A stretch of DNA of 64,000 nt from CBFDBF01 sp050291465 (GCA_050291465.1 JBNKJV010000003.1:124001-188000), one strand, 5' to 3'; counted from the stretch's first letter, positions 26,736 through 38,336 are shown. The notes: generated from the letters alone by a model not told the origin. Program-made: numbers and translations.

Positions 26736-27167
26736 ATGGAAAGTACCGTAAATTCAGCAAGTAACAGCGAGAATGAGATCTCCGCCCTGCTCCGGCGGCG
26801 TGGGATCACGCCAACCTCTCCGCGGGTCAAAATCGCGTCCGCGCTGTTTGCACGGCCGCAGCATGTCTCGGCGGACCAGGTGCTGGCCCTGAGCAATGAA
26901 ACGGGAAAGCCGGTTTCCAAGGCGACAGTCTATAACACCCTGGGGCTGTTCGTACGCAAGGGGCTGATACGCGAACTCATCGTGGACTCGAGCCGGGTCT
27001 TCTACGACTCCAGCACTCACCCTCACTTCCATTTCTACAATCCCGAAACCGAGGAGCTCTCCGATGTCGGCTCGGATCAGGTGGCGGTAACCCTGCCCAC
27101 CGAACTGCCCCCCGGAACCGAGATCGCGAATGTGGAAGTGATTTTCCACCTGCGTTCCAGCGGCTGA
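26736..27167 (+). CDS. Fur-superfamily regulator, Irr/PerR-like, without cysteines
   Basis: 143 residues. The N-terminal winged helix has RRRGITPTSPRVKIASALF and the recognition helix SKATVYNTLGLFVRKGLI. The dimerisation part holds THPHFHFYNPETEEL with H95, H97 and H99. The protein has no cysteine at all, so the structural CxxC zinc sites of Fur, Zur and most PerR proteins are absent, as in Irr. Irr-type regulators respond to heme or iron status. Target genes are unknown. I chose the ATG at MESTVNSAS because it gives the normal family length and lies behind a promoter. Confidence 0.85.
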   Translation: MESTVNSASNSENEISALLRRRGITPTSPRVKIASALFARPQHVSADQVLALSNETGKPVSKATVYNTLGLFVRKGLIRELIVDSSRVFYDSSTHPHFHFYNPETEELSDVGSDQVAVTLPTELPPGTEIANVEVIFHLRSSG

Positions 27168-27325
27168 CACCCCCGCCCGCAGAGCCTCCCGTTTCTCTCC
27201 CACGGTTGTCCCCGCCGGAGGGTTTATTTATACTCCCCCGGTCGTTAAGACGCCTCTGTCCAGGTCGCCGGAGATAGACGATTAACTGCGCAAGCAGTCT
27301 TACATCCCAAGACGCGTCGGCAGCA

Positions 27326-27357
27326 TCTCGGCCATCATGGACTTGTTCAGAGGCTCC
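27326..27357 (+). repeat. 32-nt dispersed repeat, copy 2
   Basis: Begins TCTCGGCCATCATGGACTT and ends TCAGAGGCTCC. It ends 7 bases before the tRNA-Thr gene. Copy 1 ends 2 bases before the adenosyltransferase ATG. Confidence 0.8.
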
Positions 27358-27364
27358 CCGAGAA

Positions 27365-27440
<76 letters not shown>

Positions 27441-27442
27441 TC

Positions 27443-27952
27443 TTAGAACGGTATTACCGGTCCCTCCCACGCGGTTTCCGCTCGCGGGCGGGCCCTGCCT
27501 ATGGCCTCTTCGGCGTCACCCCAGCCGTCACATCTGTTCCTGCCCGGGCGCCGGCGAAAGAGATTCAAAATGCCCTTGCACCTGGCGTAAACCTTAAAAA
27601 ACATGAGCACCAAGAATCGCTGCCGGGATGTGAGGGGGCGGGCGCTGCAGATCAGCTTGTCGTCGTACATACCCCGGTCGGTCAAACCCACGGAACCGAA
27701 CACCTGCACCGTTACCCGAGCCCCCCGCGGCAAACGGGGGCCCAACACCACGGCATCCAGCAGGTCCCCATCCAGTCCGACGAGTTGCTCCACGGAGCCA
27801 TAGTTGAACGGGCAGGGGCAAGGCGAGACAAAATCCAGCTCTCCCGTTGATCCCCGTTTCAGAAAACTTCCACGCGGGATCTCCACAACCACTTCCAATC
27901 GTGGTGGGGTTCGGCCGCGGCCGCGAGGCTCTTTAAGACGGGTTCCAGGCAT
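27443..27952 (-). CDS. Divergent family I inorganic pyrophosphatase-like protein
   Basis: 169 residues related to soluble family I PPase. Kept are E24 (VVEIP), K32, Y51 (FNYG), the metal site D61-G-D63-x2-D66 (DGDLLDAVV), D92, D97 and K99 (TDRGMYDDK), and Y122. By alignment from memory with the E. coli enzyme, the counterparts of E31, R43 and K142 look replaced (LKRG, the short DFVSPCPCPF segment, and YARCKG). It also has extra basic and cysteine-rich parts. The metal core is thus present, but phosphate binding is altered. It may be a weak or specialised PPase. It is divergent from the PTPS-like gene. Confidence 0.78.
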   Translation of the reverse strand: MPGTRLKEPRGRGRTPPRLEVVVEIPRGSFLKRGSTGELDFVSPCPCPFNYGSVEQLVGLDGDLLDAVVLGPRLPRGARVTVQVFGSVGLTDRGMYDDKLICSARPLTSRQRFLVLMFFKVYARCKGILNLFRRRPGRNRCDGWGDAEEAIGRARPRAETAWEGPVIPF

Positions 27953-28069
27953 ACCCTGAGTCTAAACCAAAGAGATTTAGGGGTAAAAAAACCAGGACCT
28001 CCCCCCGATGCATGAGGCCTGTTACTATAACAGCCCCGTTCTTCAGGAAACCGGTCCCTGATACCTCCG

Positions 28070-28924
28070 ATGACCACACTGTTTGTCGACCAGCTTACCG
28101 TAATCGACGCTTCGCGCCTGGATGAAGACCGGGGCCTGGTGGGTGAAAGCTGGATCGTGGATGTGGAGCTCGAAGGGCACCTGAACAGCCAGGGAATGCT
28201 CCTGGACTTCGGCGAACTGAAAAGACAGGCCAAGGGCACCATCGACGGCCGTTTCGATCATAAACTCCTGCTGCCGGCTCATCATCCGGAATGCCGTATC
28301 GAACATCGAAGTGACCGCATAGAGGTGTCTTTACCGCTCTCCTCCGGAACCCATATCCGTCACATCTCTCCGGCCTGCGCAGTGGGTGAAATCCCCGCCA
28401 CCGCCGTGGATATGAATACCGTTGCCGCTGCCATTGAGGCCGAAATCAGGCCCGGTCTCCCCGAAAATATCCGAAACCTGCGCATCCGGCTGCGGATGGA
28501 ATCGTCGGATACACCGGTATTCCACTACAGCCACGGTCTGCGTCAGCACGCCGGTGCCTGTCAACGTATCGCCCACGGCCACCGTTCCCGAATCGAGATC
28601 TCGCGGGACGGTGTGCGGGACCCACAGCTCGAGTCCCGATGGGCGGAGCGGTGGAAGGATATATATATAGGTACGAAGTCCAATCTGGTGGGACAATCCG
28701 TAAGAGAAGAAATTAACTACTGTCGCTTCGGCTACCGCACCCAGGAAGGGGAATTTGAGCTGGAGCTGCCGCAACAGTGCTGTTTCCTGATTGAGAGCGA
28801 CTCCACGGTAGAGAACCTGGCGAGATACGTGGCGGACAGCCTGAAAAGGGAGTTCCCCGCTTCCGCCTTCCGTGTGCGTATATTCGAGGGGGTGGGGAAA
28901 GGGGCCGTATCTGAAATCCCCTAA
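28070..28924 (+). CDS. Two-domain 6-pyruvoyl-tetrahydropterin synthase/QueD-like protein
   Basis: 284 residues made of two PTPS-like halves. The second half has the zinc and catalytic motif: H155, C164, H169 and H171 in FHYSHGL and CQRIAHGH. The first half lacks this motif (RGLVGESW stands in its place) but keeps GMLLDFGELK and FDHKLL, the Asp and His strand that completes the usual active site. The second half seems to lack that strand and ends FRVRIFEGVGKG, whose Glu would anchor the pterin. One active site may therefore be built from both halves. Substrate (dihydroneopterin triphosphate for queuosine or pterin synthesis) is inferred. No queC, queE or queF is nearby. Confidence 0.82.
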   Translation: MTTLFVDQLTVIDASRLDEDRGLVGESWIVDVELEGHLNSQGMLLDFGELKRQAKGTIDGRFDHKLLLPAHHPECRIEHRSDRIEVSLPLSSGTHIRHISPACAVGEIPATAVDMNTVAAAIEAEIRPGLPENIRNLRIRLRMESSDTPVFHYSHGLRQHAGACQRIAHGHRSRIEISRDGVRDPQLESRWAERWKDIYIGTKSNLVGQSVREEINYCRFGYRTQEGEFELELPQQCCFLIESDSTVENLARYVADSLKREFPASAFRVRIFEGVGKGAVSEIP

Positions 28925-28966
28925 TCCCCGAAAGCAGCAAAATCAAACGCAAAGGGATATTGGAAT

Positions 28967-29060
28967 GGCGGGCACAGCCCGCCCTACAGGACTGGCTACA
29001 GAGAAGAGGTATTACTCCGGAATATCATCTCTCCGTGCTCCTCTGTGTCCTCCGTGGTGA
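28967..29060. repeat. Short repeat remnants between the PTPS-like gene and argJ
   Basis: Two repeat types lie in this gap between convergent genes. GGCGGGC-ACA-GCCCGCC is a perfect hairpin of a type also found at 53928-53942 and, degenerate, at 62651-62676. The segment ending CTCTGTGTCCTCCGTGGTGA (from about 29030) is a right arm of the CACAGAG/CCGTGGTGA inverted-repeat family seen near purC and fba; its left arm is not clear here. Confidence 0.55.
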
Positions 29061-29129
29061 AAAATAGTCCGGATCACAGCCTCGCAGACAGACTGCTACC
29101 GCTATTCCGCCAAGACGCTATTCTTAGCT

Positions 29130-30341
29130 TCAGGTGCGGTACTCGGCGTTGATGCGCACGTAGTCGTAGGAGAGATCACAGGTCAATACCCGCGCCCCGG
29201 CCTCACCCCTGTTCAGTTCGATGCGTATGGTCAGTTCGCCCCGATCCATGACCTGCTGTCCGGCCTCTTCCGTATACCCGGGGTCACGCCCCCCGTCGCG
29301 TACGATACAGACCTCGTCCAGCCAGATACCCACCCCGGCTATATCCAGATTTTGCACGCCGGCGCGGCCCACCGCGGCCAGGATACGGCCCCAGTTCGGA
29401 TCAGAGGCGAAGAGAGCGGTTTTCACCAGGGGAGAGTGGGCGACGGTGAAGGCCACCTCCCGTGCCTCCTCCCGGGAGCCGGCGTTGACCACCTCCACCG
29501 CCACCAGTTTGGTGGCGCCCTCCCCATCCTTGATGATGGCCCGCGCCAGTTCCAGACAGACCTCTTCCACCGCGGCGGCCAACAGCCGGTATCCCTCGCT
29601 CTGCTCCTCAAGGATGGCGGGACAGGCGCTGCTGCCGCTGGCTATCAGCATGCAGGCGTCGTTGGTGGAGGTATCTCCGTCTACGGTTATGCTGTTGAAA
29701 GAGGGTTCCACGGCCCGCTCCAGACACCGTTGCAGCAGTGGTTGAGCTACCGCCGCATCGGTGGCCAGATAGGCGAGCATGGTGGCCATATCGGGACGTA
29801 TCATGCCGGAGCCTTTGGCCATACCGGTGACGGTGATCCGATTTCCGGTATATTCAAATGTCCGTGATGCCTGTTTCGGCACCGTATCCGTGGTCATAAT
29901 GGCGGCGGCCGCCCTGTCCCATCCCTCGGAATCCAGGCTTCCCAGGACAGCAGGCATAACCTCTACCATCCTCTCCACCGGCAACGCCTCGCCGATCACC
30001 CCGGTAGAGAAGGGAAGAACCTGTTCCGGGGAACACCCCGCTGTCCGTGCCAGGGCTTCGCAACAGCGACGGGCGTCTTGCACGCCCTGTTTTCCTGTTC
30101 CCGCATTGGCATTACCGGAATTGATAAGGAGGTACCGAATTTCGGCCCTTTTGAGATGCTCCTGCGCCACCTGAACCGGGGCGGCACAAAAGGCGTTGCG
30201 GGTAAATACACCGGCGCAGGTGGCCCCTTCCGCAAGCTCGATCACCACCAGATCGTCGCGGTCCGCATACCTTATTCCGGCGGCGGCAGTCCCGAGACGC
30301 ACACCCTCTACAGACAGAATAGTCGCACCGGAATCGGTCAT
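29130..30341 (-). CDS. argJ: Bifunctional ornithine acetyltransferase/N-acetylglutamate synthase
   Basis: A 403-residue ArgJ of the N-terminal-nucleophile type. The self-cleavage site is seen as KGSGMIRPDMATMLAYLATDA, where the Thr of MATML becomes the new N terminus of the beta chain. Other family strings are NSGNANAGTGKQG and NSITVDGDTSTNDACM, and the end is YVRINAEYRT. It recycles the acetyl group in arginine synthesis, complementing argD and argF found 25 kb away. It is 34 bp downstream of secA, an arrangement seen in related genera. Confidence 0.96.
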   Translation of the reverse strand: MTDSGATILSVEGVRLGTAAAGIRYADRDDLVVIELAEGATCAGVFTRNAFCAAPVQVAQEHLKRAEIRYLLINSGNANAGTGKQGVQDARRCCEALARTAGCSPEQVLPFSTGVIGEALPVERMVEVMPAVLGSLDSEGWDRAAAAIMTTDTVPKQASRTFEYTGNRITVTGMAKGSGMIRPDMATMLAYLATDAAVAQPLLQRCLERAVEPSFNSITVDGDTSTNDACMLIASGSSACPAILEEQSEGYRLLAAAVEEVCLELARAIIKDGEGATKLVAVEVVNAGSREEAREVAFTVAHSPLVKTALFASDPNWGRILAAVGRAGVQNLDIAGVGIWLDEVCIVRDGGRDPGYTEEAGQQVMDRGELTIRIELNRGEAGARVLTCDLSYDYVRINAEYRT

Positions 30342-30375
30342 TTCCGGAACCTAGAGCCTGAATTCCAGGTCTTCG

Positions 30376-33192
<2,817 letters not shown>

Positions 33193-33262
33193 GCAACCCG
33201 ATTCCGTAAACTGGTGGTAAAAGATAGGGGATGATACCGCAAATCGGCATAGCTAACATGCG

Positions 33263-33285
33263 AAAAGGGGCCCCAGGGCCCCTTT
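33263..33285 (-). terminator. Rho-independent terminator after the M23 peptidase gene
   Basis: On the minus strand AAAGGGGCC-CTGG-GGCCCCTTT forms a perfect nine-pair stem followed by a short T run. It lies between the peptidase stop and the secA start, so secA probably has its own promoter within the next 70 bases; I could not place that promoter. Confidence 0.65.
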
Positions 33286-33314
33286 GGTAATTTTCCGGCG
33301 GATTAATAATGCCT

Positions 33315-34241
33315 TTAATTGACCGAGCGCAGGTACTTCTGCGGATTCAGACTCCTTCCATACTGAGAGACTTCAAAATGGAGGTGTGGTCCGGTGGAAC
33401 GCCCGCTCGACCCCACTTTGGCGATCACCTGTCCTTTGGCAATCGAATCACCGACCTTTACCAGAATGTCCTGATTGTGAGCATAGCGCGTAATAAATCC
33501 GTCACCATGGATCAGTTCGATGGTGTTGCCGAATCCGCTCTTTTTCCCCGCGAAACTTACTATCCCTGATGCGACGGCAACCACATCCGATCCGCGCTTA
33601 CTGGAGATATCCACGCCACGGTGGAATACCTTCCTGCCCGTAAACGGGTCCTTCCGATAACCATAGTTGGAGGAAATCCATCCCTTTTTCACGGGATAAC
33701 CGGAGGGCCTCGTCTCCTTCTCCAGCTCACGTGTCATGATAAGGTCTTCGAGCACATTAAGTTTAAGCTCCCGGTCTTCGATGGTTCGCGCCAGCGTATG
33801 CATTTCCTTGACCATCTCTTCCAGTTCCATGGATTGAGAAGAACGAAGATCCACACCACCCCGCGGCGGCACCTCCCGGAAGTTGAACTCCTCCGGATCC
33901 AGCTTACCCAGCTTGGTCAACCGCTCGCCCAACGCATCCAGCCGCAGCAGCCGTGACTGCATCTCGCCAAGTTTCAGTGCCAGAGCATCAAGATGCTCCT
34001 GGGTCTGCCGCCTGGTGGCAAGCCACTCCTGGCGCTGCTCATCCAGCAACAGGGCAAACCCCTCTTCCGGCGCCATACCTTCCTGCGCGTAGAGTTTCTT
34101 TTCCGCGTGTGCTATCCCCATGTTGTAACTGAGCCAGCCGGCGCCGGCCAGAACAAGAACCGCAAAACCGGCAACCCACCACAGGGAAATTGCGGTGCTA
34201 CCCGTCTTATGTAACCGGCCTGATAAGAGTAATATCTTCAT
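33315..34241 (-). CDS. M23-family (LytM) metallopeptidase, membrane-anchored
   Basis: 308 residues from MKILLLSGR. One transmembrane segment (about 20-42, ISLWWVAGFAVLVLAGAGWL) is followed by a coiled-coil region (EGFALLLDEQRQEWLATRRQ onward) and a C-terminal LytM domain. The zinc motifs are FHRGVDIS (HxxxD) and GPHLHFEV (HxH). These peptidases cleave or, when partnered, regulate cleavage of peptidoglycan cross-links. The position between lpxC and secA is common in gammaproteobacteria. The start was chosen at the first Met in front of the membrane helix; a longer frame reaches back into the divergent gene. Confidence 0.9.
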   Translation of the reverse strand: MKILLLSGRLHKTGSTAISLWWVAGFAVLVLAGAGWLSYNMGIAHAEKKLYAQEGMAPEEGFALLLDEQRQEWLATRRQTQEHLDALALKLGEMQSRLLRLDALGERLTKLGKLDPEEFNFREVPPRGGVDLRSSQSMELEEMVKEMHTLARTIEDRELKLNVLEDLIMTRELEKETRPSGYPVKKGWISSNYGYRKDPFTGRKVFHRGVDISSKRGSDVVAVASGIVSFAGKKSGFGNTIELIHGDGFITRYAHNQDILVKVGDSIAKGQVIAKVGSSGRSTGPHLHFEVSQYGRSLNPQKYLRSVN

Positions 34242-34298
34242 CAATAGTTTTATCTTTATAGTATTTGAAAATACAGGAGTCGTATTTCCAGTTCTCCC

Positions 34299-34733
34299 AT
34301 GAGCAACAACCTGCGTTCGATAAACAGCTTGTTTAGGACGGAAACGGCTTTGACCAAGCTTCAAGCCCACTCCCGCCGACACGCGGCCCTGCTGCAGCAG
34401 GTACGCCGCCTGCTCCCCTCACCTCTAGACCGCCACTGCCTTGCCGCCGTATTGCGGGAGGACCGGCTGATTCTTTTTACAGATTCTTCAGCCTGGGCCA
34501 GCCGCCTGCGGTACTTCTCCCGCGATCTTATCCTAGGACTGCAACAGGCGCGACTTCCGGTAACAAAAGCCGCTATCCGAATCCTAGTCCCCAATCGGCA
34601 AAAAAAGCTCAAGCAGCGTCACATCATGCAACTTTCGCGAAAAAACGCACAACTGCTCCAGCAGATGGCCGATGACATCAGCGACCCGGCCCTCAGCGCC
34701 GCGCTGAGAAGGCTCAGCCGTCACCAAGAATAA
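34299..34733 (+). CDS. DUF721/DciA-like protein
   Basis: 144 residues, basic, with the DciA-type KH-like core: LLPSPLDRHCLAAVLREDRLILFTDS read in two parts, then WASRLRYFSRDLILGL and IRILVPNRQKK. DciA proteins load or recruit the replicative helicase DnaB in bacteria lacking DnaC. The gene lies between lpxC and secA as in Pseudomonas and relatives. It is the only plus-strand gene in the 24-kb minus-strand block. The family is assigned by pattern, not by a search. Confidence 0.8.
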   Translation: MSNNLRSINSLFRTETALTKLQAHSRRHAALLQQVRRLLPSPLDRHCLAAVLREDRLILFTDSSAWASRLRYFSRDLILGLQQARLPVTKAAIRILVPNRQKKLKQRHIMQLSRKNAQLLQQMADDISDPALSAALRRLSRHQE

Positions 34734-34756
34734 CTCCCCTTCCAGACAACCCGGAT

Positions 34757-35668
34757 TCAGGTTACCTGAATCGGCTTCATATAGGAGATGGGTACGCTGT
34801 CCCCTTCTTCGAAAGTGACTTCCTCCCACGCACTTTCGTCGGCCATCAACGCTTTCAGCAGTTTGTTATTTAACGCGTGGCCGGATTTATATCCGCTGAA
34901 GGCACCGATAAGGCTGTGTCCCAGCAGGTACAGATCCCCGATAGCATCCAGGATCTTATGTTTTACAAATTCGTCTTCGTAGCGGAGGCCGTCCTCATTC
35001 AACACCCGGAAGTCGTCCACCACAATGGCGTTATCCATACTCCCGCCCAGGGCCAGTTGACGTTCCCTCAACATCTCAATGTCGCGCAGAAATCCGAAGG
35101 TACGGGCGCGGCTGACCTCTTTTACAAAGGATATGGAGGAAAAATCAACGGTGGCGGAACGGGTGCGCTCGGTAAAAGCGGGATGATCAAAATCGATTCC
35201 GAAGGAGACCTTGAAACCGTCAAACGGGCTGAACGCGGCCCGCTTGTCACCCTCTTCCACCGCTACCTCGCGCTTGATGCGGATGAATTTCTTTGCCGCG
35301 TTCTGTTCTTCAACACCCGCCGACTGAATCAGAAACACGAAGGGTCCGGCACTGCCGTCCATGATCGGAACCTCCGGCGCACTGACGTCAACGTAGGCAT
35401 TGTCTATACCCAATCCGGCAAAGGCGGAGAGAAGGTGCTCTACGGTGGATATCTTTACACCACCGTGAATAAGGGTGGTTGAGAGACGGGTATCGCCTAC
35501 ATTCTCGGGACGGGCCTTGATCTCCACCGGCTCGTTCAGATCCACACGTCTGAAAACAATACCGGTATCAACCGCGGCCGGCCGGAGAGTGAGATAGATC
35601 TTTTCCCCGGTATGCAGCCCTACTCCAGTAGCGCGAATAACATTCTTCAGCGTACGCTGCTTTATCAT
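34757..35668 (-). CDS. lpxC: UDP-3-O-acyl-N-acetylglucosamine deacetylase
   Basis: A 303-residue zinc deacetylase, the committed step of lipid A synthesis. It starts IKQRTLKNVIRATGVGLHTG. The zinc ligands lie in STVEHLLSAFAG (His near residue 78) and KHKILDAIGDLYLLGH (His and Asp near residues 238-242). The general base is in FVKEVSRARTFGF. The length matches E. coli (305). It is the last gene behind the dcw cluster, 180 bp after ftsZ, which is the classical ftsZ-lpxC order. Confidence 0.97.
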   Translation of the reverse strand: MIKQRTLKNVIRATGVGLHTGEKIYLTLRPAAVDTGIVFRRVDLNEPVEIKARPENVGDTRLSTTLIHGGVKISTVEHLLSAFAGLGIDNAYVDVSAPEVPIMDGSAGPFVFLIQSAGVEEQNAAKKFIRIKREVAVEEGDKRAAFSPFDGFKVSFGIDFDHPAFTERTRSATVDFSSISFVKEVSRARTFGFLRDIEMLRERQLALGGSMDNAIVVDDFRVLNEDGLRYEDEFVKHKILDAIGDLYLLGHSLIGAFSGYKSGHALNNKLLKALMADESAWEEVTFEEGDSVPISYMKPIQVT

Positions 35669-35727
35669 TTTTGGAGTTCTTTTGTTCTATATACCCATAA
35701 AAAAAACGCGCTAATGGTAGCATGAGA

Positions 35728-35753
35728 CCCCACGGTGATCAAAACACCCGGGG
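35728..35753. other. Hairpin in the ftsZ-lpxC gap
   Basis: CCCC...GGTG with a seven-base loop and CACC...GGGG can pair as two short stems with a small internal loop. A run of eight T on the minus strand lies about 20 bases further on, so this may be an inefficient terminator or attenuator between ftsZ and lpxC. Confidence 0.3.
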
Positions 35754-35848
35754 AGGTAATTATGCCGCCACGGCCGGCTCCGGACCTCCGGCTTCCGGAA
35801 AACTCCGCTATTCTTACAGATTTTAGCTAATTTTCATAGAGTTATGAC

Positions 35849-37030
35849 TTAGTCTGCCTGCCTCCTGAGAAAAGCCGGGATATCGAGATAATCCATATCC
35901 TGCTCCTTGGCCGCCTCCACAAAGGCCTGAGCCGCCTTCGGATCCTTGCGGATGACCGTGGGACGATCCATTTCCGCGTAATCCGGGACCTTGGGCTCCT
36001 CGATATCGGAGTTGACCAGCCGCACGGCCGGTACCTCTTCCTTGACCACGGTCGGCCTGGCCAGCCGAACGGAGGTCTCACCCAAACCGGTGGCAACCAC
36101 GGTGACCCGCAACTCATCCCGCATATCGGGATCAATCACGGTACCCACCACCACCGTAGCTTCATCGCAGGCCACCTCTTTTACCGTGCTGCCCACTTCA
36201 TCGAACTCACCGATGGAAAGGTCCATGCCGGCGGTTATGTTCACCAGGATACCGCGGGCACCGGAGAGGTTGATGTCCTCCAGCAGGGGACTATGGATAG
36301 CCTGCTCAGCCGCCAGTCTGGCGCGGTCCTCTCCGGAAGCGGAGCCGGAACCCATCATCGCCACACCCATTTCCGACATCACCGTACGCACGTCGGCAAA
36401 ATCGACGTTGATAAGGCCGGGACGGGTGATCAGTTCGGCAATCCCCTGAACTGCGCCCTGCAGAACATCGTTGGCGGCCTTGAAGGCATTCAACAGACTG
36501 ATCTCTTTCCCCAGCACCGACAGCAGCTTTTCGTTGGGGATGGTAATGAGGGAATCCACATACTGAGCCAGTTCCTGTACCCCACGATCCGCAACCTGCA
36601 TACGCTTGCTGCCCTCGAAAGAGAACGGCTTGGTAACCACCGCCACGGTGAGTATGCCCAGTTCCCGGGCCACCTCGGCCACCACCGGTGCAGCACCGGT
36701 GCCGGTACCCCCACCCAGACCGGCGGTGATAAACACCATATCCGCCCCCTGCAGCGCCTCGTGGATCCGTTCCCGATCCTCCACCGCCGCCTGGCGACCA
36801 ATATCCGGATTGGTCCCCGCTCCCAGGCCTTTGGTGATATTGGCCCCGAGCTGCAGCAAGGTACGCACCCGGCTGTTGTTCAACGCCTGGGCGTCGGTAT
36901 TGGCGCAGATAAAATCCACGCCCTCTATATTGGCCTCCACCATGTGGTTGATGGCGTTACCGCCACCGCCTCCAACACCCACCACTTTTATCACCGCACT
37001 CTGACTATAGGCATCCATCAACTCAAACAT
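35849..37030 (-). CDS. ftsZ: Cell division protein FtsZ
   Basis: A 393-residue tubulin-like GTPase that forms the division ring. The GTP-binding signature GGGTGTG is at residues 106-112 and the N-terminal GVGGGGGNAINHM loop at about 18-30. The C-terminal conserved peptide DYLDIPAFLRRQAD, which binds FtsA and ZipA, is intact. A variable acidic linker precedes it. It is the last dcw gene, 70 bp behind ftsA. Confidence 0.98.
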   Translation of the reverse strand: MFELMDAYSQSAVIKVVGVGGGGGNAINHMVEANIEGVDFICANTDAQALNNSRVRTLLQLGANITKGLGAGTNPDIGRQAAVEDRERIHEALQGADMVFITAGLGGGTGTGAAPVVAEVARELGILTVAVVTKPFSFEGSKRMQVADRGVQELAQYVDSLITIPNEKLLSVLGKEISLLNAFKAANDVLQGAVQGIAELITRPGLINVDFADVRTVMSEMGVAMMGSGSASGEDRARLAAEQAIHSPLLEDINLSGARGILVNITAGMDLSIGEFDEVGSTVKEVACDEATVVVGTVIDPDMRDELRVTVVATGLGETSVRLARPTVVKEEVPAVRLVNSDIEEPKVPDYAEMDRPTVIRKDPKAAQAFVEAAKEQDMDYLDIPAFLRRQAD

Positions 37031-37100
37031 TGCTATTTCCTCCTCTCAACCAGGTCCCGACAAAGTCACCTGAATACAAAAACAAAATCGAAAAATCCGC

Positions 37101-38336
37101 TTAAAAATTCCCCTGAAACCAGCTCTTCATCCGCCCCCATACCGCTTTCATGCCACCCCCGCTCGGCAGATCGCGCATGCGCACCGAACGATTGCTGCTG
37201 CCGAACAGCAACAGCCCCACGCCGGTGGCATATATCGGGTTACGCACCACGTCCACCAGTCCGGTGACGTACTGGGGAACGCCCAGTCGCACCGGCATAT
37301 GGAACACCTCTTCCGCCAGTTCGATCAGACCTTCCATCTTGGAACTTCCTCCGGTCAGCACCACGCCGCCGGCAACCAGTTCCTCGAAACCGCTGCGGCG
37401 CAGCTCGGCCTGTACCAGTGTCAGCAATTCCTCGTAACGGGGTTCCACCACCTCCGCCAGGGTCTGCCGCGACAGCCGCCGCGGCGGACGATCACCGATA
37501 CTGGGTACCTCGATGGTGTCGTCACCGGTAGCCAGTTGGGTCAGGGCACAGGCGTATTTGACCTTGATCTCCTCCGCGTGCTGGGTCGGGGTGCGCATGG
37601 CGACCGCGATGTCGTTGGTTACCTGATCCCCGGCGATGGGAATGACCGCGGTGTGGCGGATGGAGCCTTCGGTAAAGACCGCGATATCCGTGGTCCCGCC
37701 ACCGATATCCACCAGACAGACACCCAACTCCTTTTCGTCGTCGCTGAGCACGGCATAGCTGGAACTGAGTTGTTCCAGAATCAGGTCGTCCACCTCCAGA
37801 CCGCATCGGCGCACGCACTTGATGATGTTCTGGGCGGCACTTACGGCACCCGTGACCATATGCACCCGCGCTTCCAGACGGACGCCGGACATACCCACCG
37901 GCTCCTTGATCCCTTCCTGCTCATCGATAATGAATTCCTGGGGCAGGATGTGCAGGATCTTCTGGTCAGCCGGGATTGCCACCGCCCGCGCCGCGTCGAT
38001 CACCCGCTCCACGTCTCCGTAGGTGACCTCATGGTCCTTGATGGCGACGATGCCGTGGGAATTGAGACTGCGGATATGGTTCCCGGCGATACCGGCGTGG
38101 ACCGCGTGGATCTCGCATCCCGCCATCAGCTCAGCCTCTTCCACCGCACGCTGTATGGACTGGACCGTGGATTCTATATTGACCACGACGCCCTTCTTCA
38201 GCCCACGGGACGGATGAGAACCGATACCGATGATCTCAATCCCTTCGTCCGGCCGGATTTCTCCGACAATGGCAACCACTTTCGAGGTACCGATATCCAG
38301 TCCCACTATCAGATTCTTTTCTGCCTTTTTGGTCAT
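37101..38336 (-). CDS. ftsA: Cell division protein FtsA
   Basis: A 411-residue actin-like ATPase that tethers FtsZ to the membrane. It starts KNLIVGLDIGTSKVVAIVGE (phosphate 1). ATP-site strings LVDIGGGTTDIAVF and VVLTGGSSKMEGL follow, and the C-terminal amphipathic helix VWGRMKSWFQGNF binds the membrane. I chose the ATG that overlaps the ftsQ stop by one base (TAATG). Confidence 0.97.
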   Translation of the reverse strand: MTKKAEKNLIVGLDIGTSKVVAIVGEIRPDEGIEIIGIGSHPSRGLKKGVVVNIESTVQSIQRAVEEAELMAGCEIHAVHAGIAGNHIRSLNSHGIVAIKDHEVTYGDVERVIDAARAVAIPADQKILHILPQEFIIDEQEGIKEPVGMSGVRLEARVHMVTGAVSAAQNIIKCVRRCGLEVDDLILEQLSSSYAVLSDDEKELGVCLVDIGGGTTDIAVFTEGSIRHTAVIPIAGDQVTNDIAVAMRTPTQHAEEIKVKYACALTQLATGDDTIEVPSIGDRPPRRLSRQTLAEVVEPRYEELLTLVQAELRRSGFEELVAGGVVLTGGSSKMEGLIELAEEVFHMPVRLGVPQYVTGLVDVVRNPIYATGVGLLLFGSSNRSVRMRDLPSGGGMKAVWGRMKSWFQGNF

